Shown piece by piece: positions 1 to 12,415 of a stretch of 64,000 nucleotides of DNA. The stretch covers positions 19,808,142 to 19,872,141 of the forward strand of contig OZ034975.1 in NCBI GenBank assembly GCA_964030785.1. The letters are read 5' to 3'. The translations under genes were made by a program, and so were the position numbers. Origin of the DNA: Siderastrea siderea. Taxonomy: Eukaryota > Cnidaria > Anthozoa > Scleractinia > Rhizangiidae. Position 1 is the first letter of the stretch, and each line of letters starts with the position of its first letter. The notes under the pieces are model-generated. The model was not told the origin of the DNA. It saw only the letters and a program-made list of their open reading frames with translations, and made no database searches.

Positions 1-1075
1 ACAATTGACAGTGATGATGCTGTCCTTTGAACCGCGCAAAAATATCGGAGCAGAAAACTCAAACAACCTTCAGCAAGGTACAGCAAACATTTTAATTTCA
101 GTAGTTAACTGTGTAGAATGATAACTGTCAGCTCAGGCATGTAGGGCCAGCTGTGGTACCACAGTTTGAAACGTGTGGTCAGAGAGTTTTACCCTAGTGC
201 GGAAAATTTAGAATTTCTCCCTGTTGTTAACGTAATTCTTCCTTCCGCATGTTTCACTATTTCAGTTGCGTTTATAAATCTCTACCGGGTCTGTTCACCG
301 TGCCCCTGACGAGAATGACAGACCCTCTGAGCAGACTAAACAGTTTTCTCATTATCATTCTATGCGGTATCTAAGTTAAGTTTTGGTGAACTCACTAAAA
401 TAGTAGTAAACAGTTAAAACACATTTAATATTCCATTTTTTCGTTTTTTTCTCAGTGGCAATTTCAAATCAATTTCTACTGATTTATTTAAAGCCGCCCA
501 GAAAAACTTTTCTATTATTATTCGAAACAAAACTGGCACTGTTTTTCTTCGTTTTGAAAAGGGTAGGTGTATTCAGCCATTTGTTGAGTTGTCAAGTTTG
601 CGGGCATTGTTCGTGCTATTAGTCCATTTTCCATTTGTTTGGCTGGCATTTCGCTCGTTCAATTGTCTGGTTTCTTCATTCACGCATGCGTTATCTTGTT
701 TGTTCGTTCATTCACTGCTTGCGTTCATTCGTTTTGTGGCCTTTCATTCGGTCACATGGCTTGTGTGTTCATCCATTACCTTCAGCCTTGAGCTTCCCCT
801 CATGTGACTGTTTACTTATTAACTCATAAACCCGATCATAAAGTCCGAAATATATTAAAATCAAGAAGAGATTAGCATCTCTTGGGTTTAATATCAGAGA
901 TAGCATACCACATATTTCAAAAAACAAAAAACTTTCCCAAATTACCGGTATGTTAAAGAATTAACTAGTACAGTAGGTAGAAAATTTTCCATCCATTGGA
1001 TTTTTCTTCCAAAATTTAAGATGCATCCACAGAACTTCAGAAGCAAACACTAACAAAACTAGACAACAAACTTAC
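1..1075. other. gene-less stretch, probably UXS1 intron
   Basis: No exon, repeat boundary or RNA gene could be supported here. Two short overlapping open frames (589-829) are low-complexity TTCATTCG-type sequence and do not look coding. The next UXS1 exon, which should encode the Rossmann-fold glycine motif, is not visible, so it must lie left of the window. This stretch is therefore probably intronic. Confidence 0.5.
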
Positions 1076-3115
1076 CAATATTCTTTTGCGATCTTTCTCA
1101 GCTAAATATTTTACTGGAGGATATTTTCTTTCCCTGTTTGTAAACAAAGGAAATTGTGTGTAAGAAAACAGAGATTTCAACGTACATGTATAACCCACAA
1201 ATAAAACTGGGAATCGTATGCATGTTATTCACTGTGTTCTGAAAAAATAACTAAATAATAAATGTGACTGCAATCACTTGTCAATGAAAAGCTGGGTACC
1301 GTATTTTCTCAATAAAAGCCCCCGGCGTTTATTTCAAACTTGGCATGGTGGACCCGGTGTTTCTTTGAATCAGCAGTTTATTTGGGCCCGCCATTTTTTA
1401 AGAAAGGGTTACTGCTCAGTTTTCTTGGCAGCCGTGCATCTTGCCCTTAAATCTTAAGTTTGTTATACAACAAATAATTGTCGGAGAGGCTTACTTACAA
1501 TTCTCTCTTTTATACCCGGCGTTTATTTGGGACCCGGCGTTTAATCGAGAAAATACGGTATTAATATAAGATTATACAGAGTACACTGTCTCACTAAATG
1601 TAAATGCACATGTAGGTCACAGAAAATTATGAACGCTACATAAAATGAAGATCTGGACTGTTTATGTTGTCGCCAGATAAACCAATCAGAATAAACTGCA
1701 AGTTGTGGTTAAGAATTGCACAATAAATTATTAAGCACACAATGTACAATGTTATTTAACATGCATATTTATGTTTCATTTGTTGTTGTTGTTGTTTTCC
1801 ACAATAAATCAAGTAAACTTCAACATACTTGGTTTCTAAATTGGAAATTCTGAGTTCCAATGGCTTTAATTTATCATTGAACATCTGAAAAAAAGAACAA
1901 AGAATAAACTAATTTTAGCCTGACTGTGTTTATACAATGATATGCAAGTGACAGCAATGTACGAAAACTGAAAGGCATTGACACTATGAAATAAACTGAT
2001 CAGTAGTAGATTTTGAAGATAAACATGAAAGATCAAGCATTATTACTTTCCCTGCAAGCAGAGTCACTTCAACCTTTGCAAGGTAGCATTACTTTACAGG
2101 CACTTTAATTCATTCAACCCTTTCCTGTCAGCATTTTTTCCTTAGAAAAACGCATTTTTTACCGCTAAAGCGGTGTTTTAAGTGCTATGTTGCCAAATGC
2201 CACTGAACTTTGTGCTACAAAAACATTTTCTTACAATTTAGCTAAATTTTGAGCTAGCTTCTGTTGTAAATTGTACAATATTTTGCTTTCACGCATGCGC
2301 ATAAGCCAAAATTTGGAAATTCATTTCCAACTTTTTTCTTGCTTCTTTTGCTTTCCTTTTTCTCTCCCTTTCTTTTCTCTTTATCTTTTACCCTTTATCC
2401 CGGCCCATTCTATGCACTGGAAAAGTTTTGGCCTAAGCCCTTCTAAAAACTGGAAATGGAACATTGATCAACTAGGTGACTTGGCCTATTTTACCACTAA
2501 CTTTGCACCCAAAATTGGACACGTTTTTTCTGGTATTAATAGCCCTGCCCGAATTTGGTCAATATTCAAAATGGACACACGTATGGATGGATCTGTCCTT
2601 GCTGTCAGTGTCAGCTGCTTATCAAAACAATCTGGTGACGTCAAAAATGATGATGTCACAAGTGGCTCAATGGTTCCCGACTTCAACGTTGGGAAAATAC
2701 AACTCCTGACAGGAGAGAGTTAACAACTATTTTCATCATTTTCCACCTCCTGCAAAATTAAATGCTAGAAAGAGATGAGCGTCTATCAAATTATGGATGC
2801 ATGGGGAAAATTTGAGAAGCACAAGAGAGAAGCAATAACCATGGTGCAACTCTAACTTTACAGTTTAACTTTCCAAACTCTCCAACTGCAACTGTTAAAC
2901 TGGATACAGACACAAATGAATTCCTTAATATAAAAGACTTACAGTTATGGTTTTGACAATCTCTATGCAAAAAAAATAATAATTAGTCAGCAGATGTCTG
3001 CATATAGAGCATTAATTGCAAGGTTTTTTTACATGTCTTCCTATTACATGTACTTACCTCTATATTATATTTCTCTAAATCTTTTTTCAAATCATTTAAA
3101 ATTCTTTGGGAGATC
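1076..3115 (-). CDS. UXS1: UXS1, UDP-glucuronic acid decarboxylase 1, N-terminal exons (partial)
   Basis: The enzyme converts UDP-glucuronate to UDP-xylose in the Golgi/ER lumen and supplies xylose for proteoglycan linkers. Three minus-strand exons are seen: 3058-3115, 1829-1884 and 1076-1133, each with AG acceptor and GTAAGT or GTATGT donor. The phases match across both junctions (0, then 2). The joined product is a charged helical stem followed by KYPPVKYLAEKDRKRIL, which closely resembles the known UXS1 stem just before the NAD-binding domain. The lysine- and glutamate-rich part corresponds to the coiled-coil stem of type II membrane UXS1. The catalytic SDR domain (Gly-rich loop, Tyr-x3-Lys) is not in the window; the gene runs off the left edge at phase 0. 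The exons are only 56-58 nt and the introns 0.7-1.2 kb. Family identity rests on remembered motif similarity. Confidence 0.82.
1299..1558. mobile_element. MITE with CCGTATTTTCTC ends, TA duplication
   Basis: The ends are inverted (CCGTATTTTCTC at left, GAGAAAATACGG at right) and are flanked by TA dinucleotides at 1297 and 1559. Inside are several copies of GGCGTTTATTT-like sequence. A TA duplication points to the Tc1/mariner superfamily. Related copies lie at 6145-6972 and probably 54773-55765. Confidence 0.65.
2116..2722. repeat. possible inverted-repeat element
   Basis: The left edge CAACCCTTTCCTGTCAG and the right edge CTGACAGGAGAGAGTTAA are imperfect inverted copies. The open frame inside (2271-2723) has no recognisable domain and is read here as part of the repeat. 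Boundaries are approximate. Confidence 0.35.
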
Positions 3116-6100
3116 CTGTAAAGGTCAGAGAGGTCAATCATAAACTTGTAATAAAAAACAATCAATATACTCAAAAGTATTTGGACTACTGTGTTCCTAA
3201 ATCTCGGAGGCCTACAAATTTAGACACTGTAATGTTTTGTAATAATTATGAGATGTAAACAAAATATGAATAATAAATAATATGAATAATAAGTTCCCAT
3301 AAATTTTTTATGTCTGTTCTTGCTGAACTCAGTTTTTGGTTTAATTTTGTTGAGCTGGGAAAGCCTGTAGTCTTCCTTTTGATGCTGCCATTCTTTGACA
3401 CCAGATATTGGTGTCATGGCCTGATTGGTCAGATCACAAACACTTGCCATGTTGTCATCCTGAATGACATGTGATCTAAAAATTGCAATTGGATAATTGC
3501 ATGAGACTTGGGGAAGACTGTGCTCCCACTGAAATGCCCGATTGCTTTCCAAGCTAATTAGTAAATTATGGCCGACACCCTGAAGAAATGATTGCACAGT
3601 GGAAATCAAGAAGAATGTTTGTTTATTTATCCACACAATGCATCAGAAATACAGAAATACATAGTAACATACATCAGTGTAGATATTAAAGGATCCTAGT
3701 AACCCACAGTGCTTTGCACGCAACGAGTGCGATATCTCCAATTTTCTATGCCACCTAAAATCAGGATTTTTCACAGTTACTTGAAATCCAGCTACATCCA
3801 CCCCAATATGGCCAGTTCAGGTCTTCATTTGCCCAGGGGTTTCAATAAAAATTGAAGTAGGCAGCTGGTTTGAGTAGAGTAACCAACTGTATCAACAAGG
3901 GGTTTGAAACAATCTTCCTTTAATTACTCCAATTTAGGGCAAAAAGTAACCGACTTTTTTGAGGGAAATAGCCGACGCTTTTCGTCGGCCGTCGGTGCTT
4001 ATTGAAAGCACTGTTTGCCTTAGTGGCCTTAAAAAATTATTAGCAGTTACGCGTCTGGCAGGTTATTAGTGAGTTGTTTGCTATTTTTCTTAATGAAATT
4101 TGTGAGACAACATCACGTCTCTGAGCAGTTCATCGTCCTCCTTCATGTGGCAGTACATGTACCATAACAGTCAAGCTTATCAAAGAAATCATTATTCAAG
4201 GACCTTCTTGGTTATCATGCAAGTCAAGCAAAGGATATCTCAGATGTTAAAGTGCTGGTCAAGCTTATTTGCCCAAGGCATATTTACTTCATTATGGAGC
4301 GTGTTCTTGAACAGCACACTGAATGTTTTGGACTTCAAATGCAGTGCCAGAAGGGATGCTAAAGCAAAAGCTTCAAAGCCTTTGATGCCTAGGAACAACA
4401 CTTCGATTTTTTCCATAAACTAATCCCTGGAATTGCAGAAAAGGAGGAGACAAAAACACAAGGTTTGTGAGCAGAAATTTTCTAAATCAGTCCTTCTAGT
4501 CATGCAGTCTGCTCAGCTCAGCTGTCAGCTATCTTCAGTGCATTTGTTTTCATGGCAATTCACGTATTTTAATTTAAAATTGAAATGAATATCCATCATA
4601 TGGATAATAAGAAAGAAAATGCAAGGTATAATAATAAAAGAGTTTCTTCTATCTGGAAGGAATGTGAGATGTTCTCACTTTATCTGCATGTAGCATAATT
4701 AAAACTATTAATGCGTTGGCCACAATCATAGCGATGTGATCAAGTGAGTTTTAGAAACATTTCTGCCTTTGATGCATTTGCCTTCTGTGTTTTGTGGCAG
4801 AGGGAAAGTCAAGAATACCCGATTAAACAAAATTCTAAACTTTTATGATCCTAAATTCGCTTGTAAATCATATTCTGCCTTGAAACATGCAGGCAGAATA
4901 ATGCTCACTGAATGTTTCACTAATGCTCGCAGAATATAGTTGCTTTTATTTCGGGTAGCGTGGAGTAGGCTCGCTCACGAACACAAACATGCTTTGATTT
5001 CTTGGCCATTAAAAAAACCACCAAAATGTGCTGAAAATAATCGAAAACCCTTTTACTGGCAAAAAAATCTAAAAAAACGAATCGCAAATTTCGGACAATA
5101 AACAATAACAAAGGCGTGCCTGACTAGGATTCTTTACAGTGTACAAGCGCCAGGAAGCCATCAATTTTAATTATTAACGTCTCTTAAAAACATTGCAGTA
5201 ATAATGCAAGTTTGAAGGTCTCATCTCGAACTGATAAACACTGATAAAACCTGTGAGTAATAATTCAAATTCTGCAGAGTTACCAATTGAAAACAGGTTG
5301 TTCAATGCTAAATTTAGCATACAACACAGATGTCCTTAGGGCTCCTCACACAATCCAGGGAGGAGAGTTTGACATGCCCAAAGAATGTCTGCATGGGAAG
5401 CTCTACTAAACTATTCTGAAGACTATTAATAACCCAGAGTCAAAGGCTTACAGACTAATGCTTCAAGACCTAAAACTGAGGTGACAGTCTGTGAAGGCAT
5501 ACACTGTAATTTGCTGGGAAATTTTTCAAATGTGGCCTTATGTCTTGTTGCTTTTGGAAAAGCTGTCTTCATAGACTGTACTGGCTCAAGTTGTTTATTA
5601 CTTTTTCCCAGAACAAGGACAATATCCAAGCACCCTTATATGTACAATGTATTATATCTCAGGCACCTGAGGTACAAATTTTGGTTTGGAAGTGAGAAAT
5701 ATGAAAATTAGGGCTCCACAGCATATATGTGAACTGTACATGAAATATTGAATAAATGGAAGACTACCAGTTGCAAAAAAGAATGCCCAAAAAAAATTCA
5801 GGATTAAATGGGATTCCCACCTATGACTCTGCGACTATACCGATGCAAGGTACAATGCTACAACAACTACCGGTAAGCTATCAAGCCAACTCAGGGCTCC
5901 TTCTGGTGACTATGTGAGTTAGTTCATCACATGCCCATGGAAGATGAATAAATTGAAATGGGATTTAACAAATATTAAATATGTGAGAGATAAACAATGA
6001 TGAAAGGTTAAATACATGGAGGACACTAGCAGTTAGGTAAGGAACTTATAAGCAGTTGCAAAACGAAGGCCTGTCATATTATAAAATGCCATGCATGCCT

Positions 6101-6144
6101 GGTGTATTACGAACTCATGTAATGATCAGCTCTCAGCTGGCTTA
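3116..6144. other. long stretch without a supported gene (UXS1 intron)
   Basis: The 138-codon minus-strand frame at 3220-3636 and the plus-strand frame at 4145-4423 have no recognised domain or convincing splice sites. A second frame near 4160-4440 reads as a possible degenerate coding relic with in-frame stops. Nothing else was identified. Confidence 0.4.
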
Positions 6145-6972
6145 CCATATTTTCTCAATTAAACGCCAGGGGCGTTTATTTAAAACTCAGCCTCACAGGC
6201 CTGGCGTTTATTTGAACCCAGCGTTTATTCGGGGCCCACGTTTATTTATTAAAATGCATTTTTCAGTGTTGGAGGTTTATTGAACCAAGAACCAAATTTC
6301 AACAAAACAACATTGTGAAACAATGTCATCAACTTAATGTTTCATCCAAGTGAATCTGTTAAGTTATTTATTTTAAAAAAAGCATCACTGACAGAAACAG
6401 TGATTGAACTCTTCTCAACGTTACACTCCTCCGTGCATGAAACACGGAGGAAGTGTATCGGTAACTACTTGACAGCAAACGTACTGTGCAAGCAATTTGG
6501 AACAAGGCGGTGGCGAGGTTTCTTCTCCATCAGTTCAGAGAAAGGCAAAATTTTGGAACTATTCAATTACAAGGAACTGCTGGAGAAATGCTGAAGAGAC
6601 CCTCGAGATGATCCTTGCTCGATGTACAAGCCCACAGAAAAGTTACCATGATTTAAAAGAGATTGGCACAATACCCGATTCGTCGTTTGTTTCATCTGTT
6701 TTAATTAGTGAGAAGTACTTTTGTAAAAGGTAGTTTGGTTTGAATGTTAGTGTATAAATTCAAATATAATGGTAGAAAGAGAACTAATATGCAGTCACGA
6801 CACATAATCCTGATTTAATATAACCATCTTGAATAAATGCCAGGACCTCAAATAAATGCCGGTACCCCAAATAAACACTGGGGGCTTTTATTTTAAACTC
6901 GGCCCTGTAGACCCGGCATTTATTTGAACCTGGCGTTTATTCGGGGTCCAGCATTTAATCCAGAAAATACAG
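6145..6972. mobile_element. longer member of the TTTTCTC/GCGTTTATT MITE family
   Basis: It starts CCATATTTTCTC after a TA (6143) and ends CCAGAAAATACAG before a TA (6973). Both subterminal regions carry repeated GCGTTTATTTGAACC-like units in opposite arrangement. The 828-bp body holds two overlapping short frames (6337-6733) that I do not recognise and that may be remnants of an internal gene. Confidence 0.55.
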
Positions 6973-7691
6973 TAATAGCTATAAATGTAAGTTTGTAGAA
7001 CAGTGCACCGGTACTCACAGGCTCATGCATTTACATTCTGTCCAAGCCTGAAATTTTTCCAGGCTTAAATACTTTTGCTGAGCACTGCATTAGCTATTAA
7101 CTGCCTGACATGAGTCTTCCATGTGTAGATTTTGCTCTCAGTTTGGCAGACCAAGCAAATGGCCTGAAGAGAGGTTTTCATTTCGTGGAAGTGTCAATGT
7201 GCCTTACTTTCTACACAACTATTTAACCTCAGATGTTCCCCTTGAGAGGAACTGTAACTAGTTCATGACTACGCCAATGAAAAGATATAGTGCATGATGG
7301 TCGAATATTGAAAGCAGACTTCAGACATCAGTTTTAGTTTTGAGGATTATCCCTCAGGCTGCGAGGGGTGACCAGAAATAAACGTAAAGGTCAAAGCAAA
7401 CAAAGAGTAATTTTAAGTTTATTGCGTGAACATGTTGATATTGTCAACTTCAGTACCATTATCATAAATATTCTCTAACCAGATTACAAAGCTAGCTACA
7501 CTCACCTCCCTTCATTGACTACGACAGTTCTGTTTCGATTAACTGTGGCCCAGCTTACTAGAGCACAAAAAGCAATTAGATTCTTAATAGGAAACGACCG
7601 AATTTAAGACATCAACGACATTTAATAATGTTACACGTGTAAGTAAATTCAAATCAATCTAGCAAAAACTCACGGCAATTGCCTCACTTAC

Positions 7692-7738
7692 CCACTAAAA
7701 TGGTTCCAATTATGAATAAAATAAAGATTTTGAATTTC
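7692..7738 (-). CDS. UXS1: candidate signal-anchor exon of UXS1
   Basis: A 47-nt segment is bounded by TTAACAG and GTAAGT on the minus strand. One frame reads KFKIFILFIIGTILV, a hydrophobic helix preceded by a lysine, as expected for the membrane anchor of a type II Golgi protein. Vertebrate UXS1 has such an anchor just upstream of the stem. The phase of this frame (ends phase 1) does not fit directly onto the exon at 3115, so one small exon in the 4.6-kb gap would still be missing. The alternative frame does fit in phase but is not hydrophobic. The call is therefore tentative. Confidence 0.4.
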
Positions 7739-7879
7739 CTGTTAAGAAAGGAGAACGCATCTATGCCATATGCCATGTTAATTACTTAAGTTTATGGCGT
7801 TACGGTTCCATTTTGTGTGATCAATAAATTTTCAATGAGCTCACCGAGGAAGTTACTTCATCCCCAGGGTCTTCTCGGT

Positions 7880-7900
7880 TTTCAATATGGCGGCGGCAGC
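7880..7900. promoter_or_regulatory. YY1-like ATGGCGGC motif in a probable 5' region
   Basis: The sequence TTTTCAATATGGCGGCGGC resembles the YY1-type element found at many animal transcription starts. It lies just upstream of the candidate UXS1 anchor exon in the minus orientation. A GTGAGC donor-like sequence at about 7840 on the minus strand would fit a 5' untranslated exon here. Confidence 0.3.
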
Positions 7901-8348
7901 GCCTCGTTCCCATGCTGTAAAGACTGCCCGAGCAGTAAGCCTGCGCCGCAGACGAAAAAAGCAACCACGACGGCAACGCCAAGGAAAACGTCACTTTAAA
8001 AATGACTTCCAAATATTTCAAACTTCTTCCCGATAGTTTCAGCTCGTTCAATCTGTCTAATGTAGCCAAACAATCCGGGAGCTGACTCTGCAAGGACGGC
8101 GTTACAGTTCAGGTAGAAAAAAGAAAATTTACTGTCGTGTGTTCACGTTCTACATAAAACTTTAAATTTGGTCATTTCACGTTGTTGTTTTGCAGAGGAC
8201 GGCAAAGAAATGTACCAAAATCTGTATCGCGCGTGTAGAGTCATTGTTTTGCTAATTAATCATTTTGTTTTCTGACGTTCTCGTCAGCCGTTGCCGTCGT
8301 GTTTGCTTAAGTTCCCTATTACGTCTGCGACGCAGGCTACCCGAGTAG

Positions 8349-8453
8349 TAGCCTAAGAAAACAGCCAACGTTTCACAAGGTCACCACTTGAGCCCTCGCA
8401 AAACGAGGGCTTAACTGGCGACCTCGTGAAACGTCGATTTTTTTCTCAGGCTA
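8349..8453. repeat. foldback MITE
   Basis: The left arm (TAGCCTAAGAAAACAGCC...) and right arm (...TTTCTCAGGCTA) form a long imperfect hairpin. Its core includes GTTTCACAAGGTC / GACCTCGTGAAAC and GAGCCCTCG / CGAGGGCTT. Both sides are flanked by a CTACCCGAGTAG palindrome (8337 and 8451), which may belong to the element. Confidence 0.6.
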
Positions 8454-8569
8454 CCCGAGTAGGGTCTGACGGATTATTCAGTCTAGATTTAATGAGCCAA
8501 AGCTGCCAGAAACTGACACAGTGACCAGGCTTCCGAGTTCAGAGTGTTGAGGCGCCATTAGGGGTTATG

Positions 8570-8660
8570 GAGTACGGGATATTTGAGGAAAAAATTATAG
8601 GGGTACGGGATACCGAAGGAAAAATTATAAGGATACGGGATATTTGAACAAGAAATGTGA
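8570..8660. repeat. short tandem repeat, about 38-bp unit
   Basis: There are three imperfect copies of a unit built on TACGGGATATTTGAGGAAAA and an ATTATAGGG segment. No function is apparent. Confidence 0.6.
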
Positions 8661-8859
8661 CAATATTCAACGGCCAGTTGAATATCCCCAAGTTCTCAAG
8701 ATTTTTGGTCATTTCTGAAAGTTTCAATTAATCAGGATTATAACACAAACTAAAGAGCACATTTCGATAGTAAATTAGCAATCGTTACAGGCATGTCAGG
8801 CATTAAGGATCCTTAGTTTTCTCAAGTTAGATTAGTTAATCTGGGGCAGATCTAGGGGT

Positions 8860-9572
8860 GGTTACTCCGGACCTTCGCGGGTGTCCTCCCTTGTCCTCCT
8901 GGAAAAAATTCGTATGCGCGCCATTTTAAAGAAAAACACGGCAAACTATATATCGTTGGAAAGCTTAATAAATGTAGATTACGGAAAAAATATGAATTGC
9001 CAGTTTTTTTAATTCCGCAAAAGAAAATTGAAAACCTGACCGTGAATATGACCATGCGTCATTCAATCAAACAAATGAATTAATAGGGTACCAAAATTCG
9101 GCAGATTTCTGTGAAATTTGTCCTGAACATTCCTTAGATGTTGTGAAACAAAAGTGTGTCGAGGATTCTTGATATTTATAATATTTCACCCGTGGCGATC
9201 TTCAATGCAATGCCCGTCACGCATTCTTTGCTGCTCGAACTTGACAGATTAATTAAAAAATAACCAGTCAGAATATCGAAAAATGCTGACACACTTTTGA
9301 TGATTGATCCTTTGTGATTGACACTGTGCAGTCATTTTGTGAATGCACTTGGATTTCATACCCTATTAATTCAATTGAATGACACATGGTCATTTTCGTG
9401 GTCGTTTGCGATTTTCTTTTGTGGAATTGAAGAAACCGGCAATTTATATTTTTTCCGAAATCTACATTTATTAAGCTTTCCAACGATATATAGTTTGCCG
9501 GCGTGTTTTCCTTTAAAACAGCGTGCACACGATTTTTTTCCCTGAGGACACCCGCGAAGGTCCGGAGTAACC
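8860..9572. mobile_element. non-autonomous DNA element with about 220-bp inverted repeats
   Basis: The left end GGTTACTCCGGACCTTCGCG and the right end CGCGAAGGTCCGGAGTAACC are exact inverted copies. Similarity continues inward for roughly 220 bp on each side (for example AACGATATATAGTTTGCCG against CGGCAAACTATATATCGTT). The middle has no transposase-like frame. The three apparent ORFs in it are shadows of the repeats. I could not identify a target-site duplication. Confidence 0.7.
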
Positions 9573-11355
9573 TTAAGTCACAAACGTCTAAAAACGTGCA
9601 TTTTTGGATGTCGGTTGATCCCAACATCTTCCCAAACATTACTGTTTGTTGCTATTCCAGTCACTTCAGCTGACAACGAGCAGGCAAACAGCACAGCTTT
9701 GAAACTATACGCGGACTACCATGACGACGGAAAGACTGTCTGGCATCGGGGCTAATGAGCATACACTACTGATGAAAGGCCCGTGGATTATGATGCCGAG
9801 GCTGAGACATTTGCAGAACAACAACCTCAGGGAATGCTTCTCGTTGATCCAATTTTTGAGGAAGCATGATTTCTCAGAGCAAATGCTTACAACAAATACA
9901 AACAAACGACTATAATTTCCAGTTTTATGTAAGTATTTTAAGTCCTTTTTCTCCACTAGTTAGCGCAAAACTAAGATGATGTCAAAGCAATTAAACAACT
10001 TAAATTACCCCTGTGAATGCTGGAAATCGCATTTCCGAGGACATAAATTTCAGAATTTCCCCGGGGAAGCATGCCCCCCTGAACCCCCTACATGCTCCCG
10101 CCTGCAGTGGTCGCTTGCCCGAAACCCGGCTTTTTGTGAAACCTGGATCCGCCCCAGCAGTCTTTCAGTATTCAACGAGTGTGAAATTGACAGCTGACAC
10201 CATGTTCTTCAAAGGACCAAACACCAAACTAGAAGATACACTAATTCACGTTTAAAGCAAAAAGGAAAACATTTTAGTTAGCTAGGAGGAATCAGTCGTC
10301 GTACGAAGGCTGAAACTGCCAGAACTGACAAATACTTCAGCGCTTTATTTTGAGAGAATGGCAGGGTCCAGGATGCCTTAGAAAGGTTAGTTTCGTATAT
10401 ATTAAGCATGGTGTCAGGAAATGACGTCATCAGTACTTATCATTTTAGGGATAAGAGACCGCACAATAGCCCAATTTCGATATATTGAAATTCAACTTAA
10501 AACAACAGACATCACCACGAGGCTTAGAGGAATAATATGAGGTGTAATGGTTTCTCCCAAGCCAGAGTGGAATGTCGGTTCCCGGGTTGATATACGTGCA
10601 GTCGATATTTAAACCACCAGACTAATATAGGATCATCAATTATTTCTTTATTCCTATTCTTTTAGCCTTGGGGCGTCTTTATATCAAGGCGGTCAACTAA
10701 AATTATTACGTTAAGAAAACCTAAGTATCGTTGCGTTTATAGCTTGAAAATAATCCAATTCATGCAATGCGCACGTGGTAATTAAGAGACTTAAGAACGG
10801 TCAAATCTAGCAATAAATCTCACTGTAGAATCACAAAGTAACGTATCATCATGACTAAAACAATAAGTAAATTGTTGCTTACCATCGTTCCCGGGACTTG
10901 ATTATTTAACGAGAGTTTCGCTCTAACTTGTCTTCTAAGGTCCTGATGACACGGGGTCTTAACTTGAACTCAAACACGAGCCATATGTATGCCTAACTAA
11001 TGCGCTAATCACGGTAACGTCAATGGCGGCGGAACATTAGGAATAATGAACATTTTACAGCTTCGCTAAAAACAACGAAAAACGTTTCTAGTCTGTCAGT
11101 ATTCAATGACGAATAATAAGCAAAATCTTCACAGTTCAGAAAAACTCAAAGAATATTCATAATGATTTCATATTTTACGCCAGGGAAAGATCTTATGATC
11201 ATGCATCATTCTGAAGGTAAAGTGTAGATTGCACAGCACCAAAGAGGGCAGAATTTGAACCAAACGTGACTCAACAATATTGTAGATAGTATTTTTTTCT
11301 AATTTCAACTCAGTATACAAAATTTTGAGTCACCCGAACTCGGGTTTACTTCCAG
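9573..11355. other. no supported gene; flank of the duplicated cysteine-rich gene unit
   Basis: The segment after about 10990 is paralogous to 25720-25840 and 28225-28400, which are intron sequence of the intact gene at 25114. This shows the duplicated unit reaches left of exon 2 here. No first exon was found for this copy. Confidence 0.5.
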
Positions 11356-11815
11356 GTGAAAATTGACGCCCACTCGTCACAAGACATTAGTGTCTCTCCG
11401 ACGCGTAAGTACAGTGCTCTACACATCAGTAAGTATGTCTACTTATATATTTGTCCGCTAGTGAATAAGAAATTAAAGTTTATACTCAGCAGCCGAAAAG
11501 CCCCAAAAGCTGATATCTTTCACACCACAGCAACTTTCATCGGAAATCATCTTATGTAAATCTTTCTTCGCTTGGATCCTTGTAGCTACTGTCTCTGTCA
11601 GATGACTTTATTTTACACTCCAGCGGTGCACAGGTTTCGGACAACGTTTGCTTGGAAATGAAAATTTAAAATCACAGCTGAAGCAGGTAAAGAGAACTGT
11701 AAAGAGTAGTGGGAGAAAGCGCCTGACTGCAGCTGTTACGAATGCACAGATCCATAAAAAAGAGTGCATATCCTTACACGAATGACAAGTATTATCCTCC
11801 CCAAGTGTTCCTTAA
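11356..11815 (+). pseudogene. cysteine-rich PAN-like gene, copy I (exons 2 and 3 only)
   Basis: An exon 2 equivalent (11356-11404, preceded by TTCCAG and followed by GTAAGT) and an exon 3 equivalent starting at 11586 after TTGTAG align with the intact copies at 28406 and 29205. Exon 3 contains an in-frame TGA near its start and small indels, and the CLGVEWW block is missing. No signal-peptide exon was found. It is therefore a broken paralogue of the secreted family. Confidence 0.7.
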
Positions 11816-11935
11816 ATGGGGAGTGGTTGACACATAAGAGGTCATTTTTTTTTTGCTTGTTGCTGATGGAAAACAGCCTTCAAAAGCCCACGAAATTACC
11901 TTTAATATGTCACCAATTTATAAGAATAACTAGCC

Positions 11936-12415
11936 TTAACTAGCCTTACGGTTTTCAAAGCGGCTAAAAACAACAACGTCTCCGAACAGAAGGACTGGAG
12001 CAGAATTCTTCACGATACGGCGGGCGCTTTGGAGCATGTTCACAAGTGTGGATTTGCACACAACGATATGAAAGCCAACAATGTCGTCTTAGAGAAACGT
12101 CAAGACCAGCTGCATCCCCCCGTGATAATTGATTTTGGTCAGAGTGTTACCTTCAGCAAAGCGAAGAATCCCCACCCCAAACCGTCTCATTTGAAAGAAC
12201 ATTACAGAAACAGTTACATTGCACCCGAACTTGTCGACAGATCAGAGAAACTGTCGGTCGGAAGTGATGTTTACTCACTTGCTTTCATAATCGAAACCGT
12301 TTACAGAATTTTAAAGTCCGAAAACATTGTCCTTATAAAGAACGGTTTGTCTGCGCTAGCTGCCAATAGACCGTCAATCTCGGAGATAAAAGCAGCTTTA
12401 TGTGCCGCTTTTTAG
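11936..12415 (+). CDS. protein kinase catalytic domain, C-lobe only
   Basis: An open frame runs from about 11936 through the nominal start at 12029 to the stop at 12415. It shows the kinase catalytic loop as HNDMKANN (a variant of HRDLKxxN), the metal-binding loop IDFGQS (DFG), an IAPE motif matching APE of the activation segment, and DVYSLAFII matching subdomain IX. The catalytic Asp, the loop Asn and the DFG Asp are all kept. The N-lobe (glycine loop, VAIK lysine) is not visible upstream, so this is either the last exon of a split gene or a gene fragment. A possible acceptor (ataactag) precedes it. The 3' end is partly duplicated at 16002-16117, so this looks like an expanding or decaying kinase family. 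Substrate cannot be told. Confidence 0.65.
   Translation, partial: LTSLTVFKAAKNNNVSEQKDWSRILHDTAGALEHVHKCGFAHNDMKANNVVLEKRQDQLHPPVIIDFGQSVTFSKAKNPHPKPSHLKEHYRNSYIAPELVDRSEKLSVGSDVYSLAFIIETVYRILKSENIVLIKNGLSALAANRPSISEIKAALCAAF

Noticed and set aside
2271..2723. 150-codon ORF
   Set aside because: It starts in a low-complexity pyrimidine region and ends at the edge of an inverted-repeat element, with no domain.
4145..4440. Possible retro-pseudogene
   Set aside because: Two frames are suggestive but contain stops and match nothing I recognise.
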